64,000 nucleotides of DNA from the NCBI GenBank assembly GCA_039720395.1, contig CM077833.1:19343133-19407132 (forward strand), given 5' to 3'. The notes under the pieces are model-generated. The model searched no databases, was not told where the DNA came from, and saw only the letters and a list, made by a program, of their open reading frames with translations. The translations under genes and the position numbers were made by a program. Origin of the DNA: Liquidambar formosana (Eukaryota > Streptophyta > Magnoliopsida > Saxifragales > Altingiaceae). Shown here one piece after another: positions 57,820 to 64,000 of this stretch; positions within the stretch are counted from its first letter, which is position 1, and each line of letters opens with the position of its first letter.

Positions 57820-58055
57820 TGTTTTATTTTTACAGAATCAGAGCCTATAAATTATCAAAAAGTCCACTTAAATTCCATATCTTGGAAAAATTTTCTTTTA
57901 TAAAGTTGTTTTTTCTAAAATTATGTTTTTTAACGGATGACGAGATTAGTTTTGATGAAAACTTTTATATTTTTCATAAAACGTTGAGAGGTTCAAAACA
58001 AGTGAAGAGAAAAAGCAAGTCTTGGGGTTCCAATAGAGGCCCCCTATTTTAAAAT
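57820..58055. mobile_element. Right half of a foldback MITE (family FB)
   Basis: Ends AAGTCTTGGGGTTCCAATAGA then GGCCCCC, the inverse of the left end of the copy at 61330. The left arm is missing. Confidence 0.7.
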
Positions 58056-58182
58056 TGTTTCATTGGGATGCCTAAATGGGCTTTTACTAGTTTTGCATAT
58101 ATGTGTTTACTTGTATATCAAAAACAACTATTATGGGAGTTTTATCAGTGGGAGAATAATCAGATCATTTGTCTTTGTAGAG

Positions 58183-58395
58183 AGCTTGATTAAGAGAAGA
58201 AAATGATTTTTGTAAATGAAAAACGTGAAGTCTACAGCTTAGGTGGAAACACTGGAAGCAATTTTGGGAAGGCATCAGCGCTAACCGCTTTCATATATAT
58301 CAGCATCATATCCAAGCAGCCATCATACATTGTTGAATGACATGTTGGAAGAATGCCTCTCATTCCTCCAATGGATCAACTAGCAGACCAAGTGC
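58183..58395 (+). pseudogene. Divergent receptor-kinase exon 2 fragment
   Basis: After TTTGTAG (intron-end-like) the sequence tracks exon 2 of the family: AGAGCTTGATT, GAAAAACGTGAAGTCTACAG (copy B has GAAAAATGTGACGTGTACAG), then CACTGGAAGCAATT. Further on, CTCCAATGGATCAACTAGCA would encode PPMDQLA, typical of the kinase C-lobe in other MIK2-like genes. Frames are broken. It is more diverged than copies A-C. Confidence 0.55.
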
Positions 58396-58700
58396 TAACT
58401 GCTAACACATAGATAACACACAATTTAAGCCAATAATGCAATTCAGGCCTTGGTTGTCCACACAATTACATTAGGACCGTTGGTTATTGCCTATGGCCAA
58501 GCATATGTATGCTCGTTGTACCATGATTTACTATTGTGAGCGCGCAAATTTTTTTTTTTTTTTTTTCTTATAAAGAAAAGAAGAATTCAAACATAATCTG
58601 TTATGTAACCTCTAATTATTAAATCAAATGGGGTAGCAGCTTGTACAAATTGTTTTGTTTAATTAGAAAAGTAAAATAAATTATTCAAAAGTAACCCCCT
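58396..58700. repeat. Diverged copy of the receptor-kinase upstream region
   Basis: Weakly matches 46150-46400 (CACACAATTTAAGCC, AATTCAAACATAATCTG, AAATCAAATGGGGTA). No start region follows; a short open frame at 58709 is not recognisable. Confidence 0.5.
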
Positions 58701-59084
58701 AGTCTAAAGTGAAAGTATATGCAATCATGCATGAAATCAATCAGGCAGAAGGAGCATGGACAACCAGCATCTTCATCATCTTCTCTAGGATTTTCTTACT
58801 CTATCGACTAAGTTTCAGATGCTTCGCCTCCAGTTCAGCTATTTGTGAGATAAAGTCTGTGGCAGATCTTTTGGCCAAGAAAGCGGCAGATGTTTGTTAT
58901 TCCAATACGACCAATAGTATAAGGACTGTTTTGGTCCACAAACTGCTACGTTGGTGGCGGAGGATTTATCCTCATCTTTTTTAATCCTTTCTTAAGTTTA
59001 ATATATTTTCTTGTTATGTTTTGACCACATAAAAAAACGGTCGGACCATGAGTCGTGCATGGAAAAGACAAAGATATTTTATAT

Positions 59085-59475
59085 AAGGTCAAGCTATTGC
59101 CAACACTTAAAATACTTTAAGTCACTCACTTAGTTTATATATTTTAAAGTTTTTTATCAAAACTATTCACGTAACCTAATAGAAAACATCATTTCGGACA
59201 ACTTTGTAGAAGAAATTTTTTTCAAAACCTGTCATTCAAGTAGACATTTTAGCCATTTTTCATGGAAAATATAATAAAAATTATAAATGACCAAAAAGTC
59301 CACTTTAATGACAGATTTTGAAAAAACTTTCTTCTGCAAAGTTGTTCAAAATAATGTTTTTTAGTGGACTATGCGACAAGTTTTTGTAAAAACCTTTCAT
59401 ATTTTTCATAAAACCTTAAAAAGTATAAACTAATGGAAGGTTTAAAGTACTTTATGTGGTGGCAATAGCCTCCCT
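59085..59475. mobile_element. Foldback MITE (family FB)
   Basis: Both arms present: GAAAACATCATTTCGGACAA and inverse TTGTTCAAAATAATGTTTTT, with outer GCTATTGCCA/TGGCAATAGC. Ends degraded; duplication not clear. Confidence 0.8.
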
Positions 59476-59479
59476 CTTT

Positions 59480-60020
59480 ATGCAATATATAATGTTGTGA
59501 GGAACACATCGTCTCAATAAACCACGGATCAGTGCCCACGTTTAAGCCCTTAGTAAACCACCGCAAAATGTTAGGGCATGTTCAAGCAACATCAGCATTT
59601 GGCCCTTTGTTACATATCAATGGCCATGGCTTTGGTCTCTGTTGTTCAATTTTCCGACCAAATTTCGTATTTCAATCAGCCTAATAATTACAAGTGACAT
59701 AATTATAAGTGACCTACACTAGTTTACATTGTCTTTTTTTACTGTATTTATTTTTCTTCATTCAATAATATGTAGGATCTTGAGCACATGATAATGCTGA
59801 GGGTTGGAGGGTGCCAACTTAATTGGGATTCCTTGACTCTCTCTCTTATGCTTAAGGACTTTTTCTAAAAAAATAAAAAATAAAAATATAAAAAAATAAA
59901 ATTCAGCCTAATAATTACCTTCCAGGCACTTGTGTGGGAGATGCGAAGAAAGACCCTGACCCAACCGTGAAAGACACGCAAGACATAGTTCCACAAGACA
60001 GCCATCCTTATTTATGAGGA
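59480..60020. repeat. Relic receptor-kinase upstream units
   Basis: 59495-59560 resembles the GAGGATCAGTGCCCAC unit. 59915-60015 has GGCACTTGTGTGGGAGATG and GACCCAACCGTGAAAG, like 1770-1870. No gene. Confidence 0.55.
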
Positions 60021-60283
60021 GTAAGTATGGTAGAGAAAAAACGGGAGGAAATAAAGGGATAAGGGAAAAAGGGAAGGAAGGAGGCGCTTTCTTTGTTTGG
60101 TTAGGAAGGAATAGTGAAAGGGAAGGGAAGTAAAAAATGGAGGAATGGTCTTTCCTTTCAGCCAACCAAAATTTTTCTTCCCAGAAGTGAAAAAAAACTT
60201 AAAGGAAAAGTGAGTGTCACTTGGTCTTACAAAATGAATACCCTTTTCCTTCATTTTTATTTTTTATTTTTTTGCTTTACAAG

Positions 60284-60934
60284 CAGTGGCGGAGCTAGAA
60301 ATTTACTCCATGCAGTAAGGTCAATTTCCTTTTTTTGTTTTTTTTTTTTTGGCTCATCCTATAAATTAAAGAATCATATGAAGTAACCTTCTAGTAATGT
60401 TCTTCAGCTCCTCCCCAAAAGGAAAAAAAAGGAAAAAAAGAAATAGATAATAACAAGAACTAAGAAAATTTTTTGAACAAATTAAAACAAAAACTTATTT
60501 ATTTATTTATTTATTTTGATGACATGGAACTCTCGATGACTCGACTTCACCTCATTGACCGTTCGTGGAATTAGGGTAATCCCCAGATGCCTGCAACCTC
60601 CCATAAGTATCGACTAAAATTGAGACTCGAAACCAAGAGCTTGAAATATTACACTCCTAAGGCTAAGTTATCTTTACGATAAAACTTAAATATTCATTGA
60701 TAATAAAAGGGGTACAAGAAATATCAATTTTTTGTGAAATAAAAAAAGGTAAGAATTAGCTATATGAAGGGAAAAAGGAAAGAGGGAGGGGTAAAATTAG
60801 AAAATGTAAGAGATCAAAAAAAAATCAGCAAGGTCAAATTCATAATATCATACTAAATGTAGAGTAAAAGGATAAAATTTTAATGGGTGAGGAGGGGCAG
60901 GTGCCCCCACTGGCACCCCCTGGCTCCGCCCTTG
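60284..60934. mobile_element. Non-autonomous hAT element
   Basis: Ends CAGTGGCGGAGCTAGA and (inverse) CAAGGGCGGAGCCAGG, the common plant hAT terminus. 8-bp duplication TTTACAAG / TTTACGAG (60276-60283, 60935-60942), one mismatch. It has been invaded by a SINE. Confidence 0.88.
60498..60680 (-). mobile_element. SINE nested in the hAT element
   Basis: Minus-strand head with AACTTAGCCTTAGGAG and box B-like GGTTTCGAGTCTC, tail of AAAT repeats, flanked by AAAACTTA (60490-60497, 60681-60688). Confidence 0.7.
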
Positions 60935-61029
60935 TTTACGAGGGTAATATGATAAAATAATATAATTATTTATTTTCATTCATTTCCATCTTTTTTGTTT
61001 AACAAATAAAGCACTAGCTAATCATCCTC

Positions 61030-61329
61030 CATGGTATGCTAAAAATAACATAAAAATTATGGATTCATTAATGAGTTTGATCAATAATGTACGATTATGG
61101 TTAAGACAAATGGGTATCAATATTTTTCCATAAGCTTGAACTCTAGATCGCTCACTCAATAAGTGAGGAGAATGCCATTAGATTATCATATCATTGGCAG
61201 TTGTTTGGAAAGTTAATATCAAGTGTGAACATTGTGTGGAAAGGTATAATCTGTGAGGATCATAGTGGCAATTGTTCATCAGCAAGATGGACCAGTGCGA
61301 GCCCACTTTACATGCCTAAATACATTAAA
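61030..61329. repeat. Most diverged relic start and upstream units
   Basis: ATGCTAAAAATAACATAAAA with ATTATGGATTCATTAATGAG (degenerate start) and GTTTGGAAAGTTAATATC to AGCAAGATGGACCAGTGC, closest to 1383-1510. Confidence 0.6.
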
Positions 61330-61695
61330 GGGGGCCTCTATTGGCACCCCAAGACTTGCTTTTCATCCCCCACTTATTTTAAAGTTTAAGGTTTTATGAA
61401 AAATATATAAGGTTTTCATAAAAATTGATCACGTATTTTATTAGAAAACATCCTTTTGAACAACTTTTTAGAAAATTTTTTTTCCAAAATCTATCGTTTA
61501 AGTAGGTTTTTTTGCCATTTATAGTGTTTGCTTCATAAATGACTAAAAAGTCCACTTAAACGATAGATTTTGAAAAAACTTTATTCTAAAAAGTTGTTTA
61601 AAATGACATTTTCTTATAAACAATATGATAAGTTTTTATAAAAACTTTATATATTTTTCATAAAATCTTAAAATACAAAATAAGTGGGGGATGAA
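61330..61695. mobile_element. Foldback MITE (family FB) cut by an LTR element
   Basis: Starts GGGGGCCTCTATTGGCACCC and shows both arms, but the right arm stops at GGGGGATGAA, about 35 bases short of the family end, exactly where an LTR-type TGTCACACCCC begins. Confidence 0.85.
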
Positions 61696-62400
61696 TGTCA
61701 CACCCCATTTTTGTCACCTTAGCTAGGGTTTGTCATTGCATGTGTCTTTTTGTTTCCTTTTTGAGTCTAGTCTTTTGCATTGAGTTTCTAGGGTCCTAAG
61801 GATGGTGTCTATGAATTTTGGTTCGATTTGGAGTTGATCTCGAGGGTTAATTAGAACTTTTGTGACTTGAGGGGCATAATTGTCTTTTTGATCACAAACT
61901 TTCCATTTGACCTTGAAATGATCTCCAAGTTGCCAATTGGAGTTCATATGGTTGTATTTGAGGTATTTGTGGGACCAATTCGATGAATTGGAGGTTCGGG
62001 ATTAGAATGGCTCATTAAGGCTCAGGTTGGCTAAAAGACCTACTTCGGGTTAGCTCGAATTGGCTCATGATTTTCACTCTATGACTACTCATTTGACCTT
62101 GATTGGTCTTGATTTCATCCCCAAATGTGTTTAGGGAGGTTGAATTTCGAATTGGAAAGCATTCGGTGCGACCCTATGTGCATACCTAAGCTAAGCGATG
62201 GTGAGGCATAGCGGTTAACCACCTTTGTAGGACTCAACCATGCAGCCATGGCTAGGGTTTCTCACCCTCAAGTGACTCAAATTACATTCCCCTTCGAAAC
62301 ACGGTCGTTTTGGCTTTCGTTTCGTCAAAATCGGAGTTAATTTGAACCCTAAAACACATTTGGAAGTCAAAGGGGTCAAAAATGGGCATATGCTGACAGA

Positions 62401-62484
62401 GCCTCGGGTGACCACCCAGGCCTGGGCGGCTAGCCGCCTGGGCCCAGGCTGCTAGCCGCCCAGCCCCAGGTGGTCACCCGAGCC
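62401..62484. repeat. GC-rich hairpin in the LTR element
   Basis: Arms of about 40 bases pair with few mismatches (CTCGGGTGACCACC ... GGTGGTCACCCGAG; GGGCGGCTAGC ... GCTAGCCGCCC). It lies 190 bp upstream of the TATA box in AT-rich surroundings. Confidence 0.9.
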
Positions 62485-62934
62485 ACTTTCCTTTTTTGAG
62501 CCTTGACGCGGCTCCCACCCTATTTTCTCGGATTTGCTCGCCTTTGGCCGCCATTTAACCCTAATTTCAGCCCTTTTTGACCTACTTGAGCCCCAAGGTA
62601 ACCTCTAAGAGCCCTTGGATCAATCCCTAGGGTTTTAATCCCAACCATTGAGGGTTTCCCCTCAAGCCCTATAAATACCCCCTTATACTTCAGCAATGGG
62701 GGAGGCAATTTCTGAAGTGTGAGTGAGACTTGGAGGCTATGGCAGCCATCCTTAGGGTAGTTTAACTTAAACTTTGAGTGAGAGAGTGTGAGAGAAGGCT
62801 TGAAGGAGGGCTGGAGCATTGCTTGAAGGCTTGAAGGAGTTTGTTTCCAGCAGCACATAAGAGGAGGAGGACTCTCTACAGCAGCCACCATAGGTAAGCC
62901 TCTTCCCCTTTCTCTCTTTCATTCAAACTAGGGT

Positions 62935-63660
62935 TTTTGCATAAGATAGCATTATTCCATGTTCAAGCTTGTGTTTTTATTGTGTTTTGCTACTTCTATT
63001 AGTTAGTGTGCATGTTTAGGATCATATTCATGGGCTGTTTAGTATGCTAGGATGTTATTCCATGTGATTTACTGAATGTTTGGGATTCTAGGGTTCCCTT
63101 AGTGCTGAAATTGGTTTTCTACATGAAATAACACTTTTGCATATTGAAGCTTGTGTTTTTATTGTGTTTTGCTACTTCTATTAGTTAGTATGCATGATTA
63201 GGATAATATTCATGGGCTGTTTAGTATGCTAGGATGTTATTCCATGTGATTTACTGCATGTTTGGGACTTTAGGGTTTCTTAGGTGCTTAAAATGGTTTT
63301 CTGCATGAAATAACTCTTTGGCATATTAGAGCTTATGTTTTTTATTGTGTTTTGTTGCTTCCATTGGAATGTATGCATGATTAGGATAATATTTATGGGC
63401 TGTTTAGTATGCTAGGATGATGTTCCATGTGATTTGCTGCATGTTTGGGATTCTAGGGTTTCCTTAGTGCTGAAATTGAGTTTATGTTTAGAATAGCTAT
63501 ATTTCATGTGCAAGCTTGTATTTTTCTCATGTGTGGATGCTTCTATTGATTAATATGCATGATTAGCATGATGTCTATGATGGGCTTTGCATGATTTAGA
63601 GTTATTTTATGTGATTTTGAGCACAATTGCGATTCTAGGGTTTCATTCATCCTTGTATTA
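62935..63660. repeat. About 181-bp tandem repeats, four units
   Basis: Units start near 62935, 63115, 63296 and 63479. Each contains GCATGATTAGGATAATATTC-like, GGGCTGTTTAGTATGCTAGG-like and TTCTAGGGTTTCCTTAGTGC-like blocks. The first three are close; the fourth is divergent and a fifth is only hinted at after 63660. Confidence 0.85.
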
Positions 63661-64000
63661 GGAAAGTAGCATATAGCATGATAGCTTAGGGTTTTTCTTT
63701 GTATTTTCTTCATAGTTGATATATATGTGCTGCATATTTGATAACTATGATATTCTTCTGCATTCATAGTAGTGGATTTTAGTGTTTTTTGCATGTCATT
63801 GCATGTAGGGTTGAATTAGGGTTTTAGTTAGCTTATGATTCATGTTGTTGCATGACTTGTGGTTGATTTTAAACCTTATTTCAATTCTGTCCAGATCTGT
63901 TATTTGTCCTTGATATGATATTTCGAGCATGTGTTAGCCCATGTTTGGGCATGATAATGGCTTGATTTGGAATCTAGTTTGTTTGGTTGGTATTTTTGGT

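Larger units (their letters stand above)
61696..64000 (+). mobile_element. LTR element start, running off the right edge
   Basis: Opens TGTCACACCCC, a frequent plant Gypsy LTR start, immediately after the truncated foldback arm. A TATAAATA box (62670-62677) is followed by a purine-rich leader (62700-62890) ending in a donor-like ATAG/GTAAGCC (62891-62898). No gag or pol is reached. Whether the window holds only LTR or LTR plus leader cannot be told. Confidence 0.65.

Noticed and set aside
58709..58984. 91-residue frame with VADLLAKKAADV, resembling the end of a LINE RNase H.
   Set aside because: The match is too short, and no other RNase H or RT motifs lie around it.
62935..63660. CRISPR-like array suggested by regular repeats.
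   Set aside because: Units are directly adjacent 181-bp repeats without unique spacers, in plant DNA.

Overview
The window is nuclear DNA from a flowering plant, almost certainly a eudicot. Genes have plant-type short GT-AG introns, the intergenic DNA is AT-rich, and the sequence is dense with plant transposons (Copia, Tat-type Gypsy, hAT, Tourist-like MITEs, tRNA-derived SINEs). A tandem family of LRR-XII/MIK2-like receptor kinases would fit a woody eudicot such as a Rosaceae species, but that placement is inference. Nothing bacterial, organellar or viral was seen.

Layout. 1-1.3 kb: 5' end of a Copia retrotransposon (minus strand) leaving the left edge. 2.5-8.5 kb: LRR receptor-kinase copy A, split by a 2.7-kb solo LTR with a 5-bp target duplication and further damaged in its kinase. 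8.5-11.6 kb: 3' flank, a LINE-like tail, a MITE and unrecognised exon-like fragments. 11.6-22.6 kb: a Tat-lineage Ty3/Gypsy element (minus strand: gag, protease, RT, RNase H, second RNase H, integrase) that carries an antisense plant-mobile-domain gene with an intron. 22.6-24.6 kb: 5' end of a second Copia element with a long leader and a GC-rich block. 26.1-31.4 kb: an eight-exon SC35-type SR splicing-factor gene with two apparent frameshifts, followed by a 0.7-kb tandem duplication. 34.5-43.9 kb: receptor-kinase debris (promoter and start-codon relics, kinase fragment D) mixed with MITEs, a hAT element and SINEs. 44.0-44.8 kb: a double-palindrome element whose arms carry snRNA-type USE plus TATA promoter motifs. 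46.0-50.2 kb: receptor-kinase copy B, the best preserved (full kinase, one frameshift in the LRRs). 51.9-54.8 kb: decayed copy C. 55-61.7 kb: 3' flanks, nested MITEs, a divergent kinase exon, foldback elements and a hAT with an internal SINE. 61.7-64 kb: start of another LTR element with a GC-rich hairpin and 181-bp tandem repeats, leaving the right edge.

How the parts relate. The main theme is birth and death of a tandem receptor-kinase family. Promoter, coding and 3'-flank segments recur up to ten times, and shared 3' flanks show that A and C descend from one duplicated unit. Paralogous units also act as empty-site controls that expose later insertions. The only host genes with near-complete structure are copy B (membrane receptor kinase) and the SC35 gene (nuclear pre-mRNA splicing), and each carries frame breaks that could be real or assembly errors. 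All other long reading frames belong to transposable elements.
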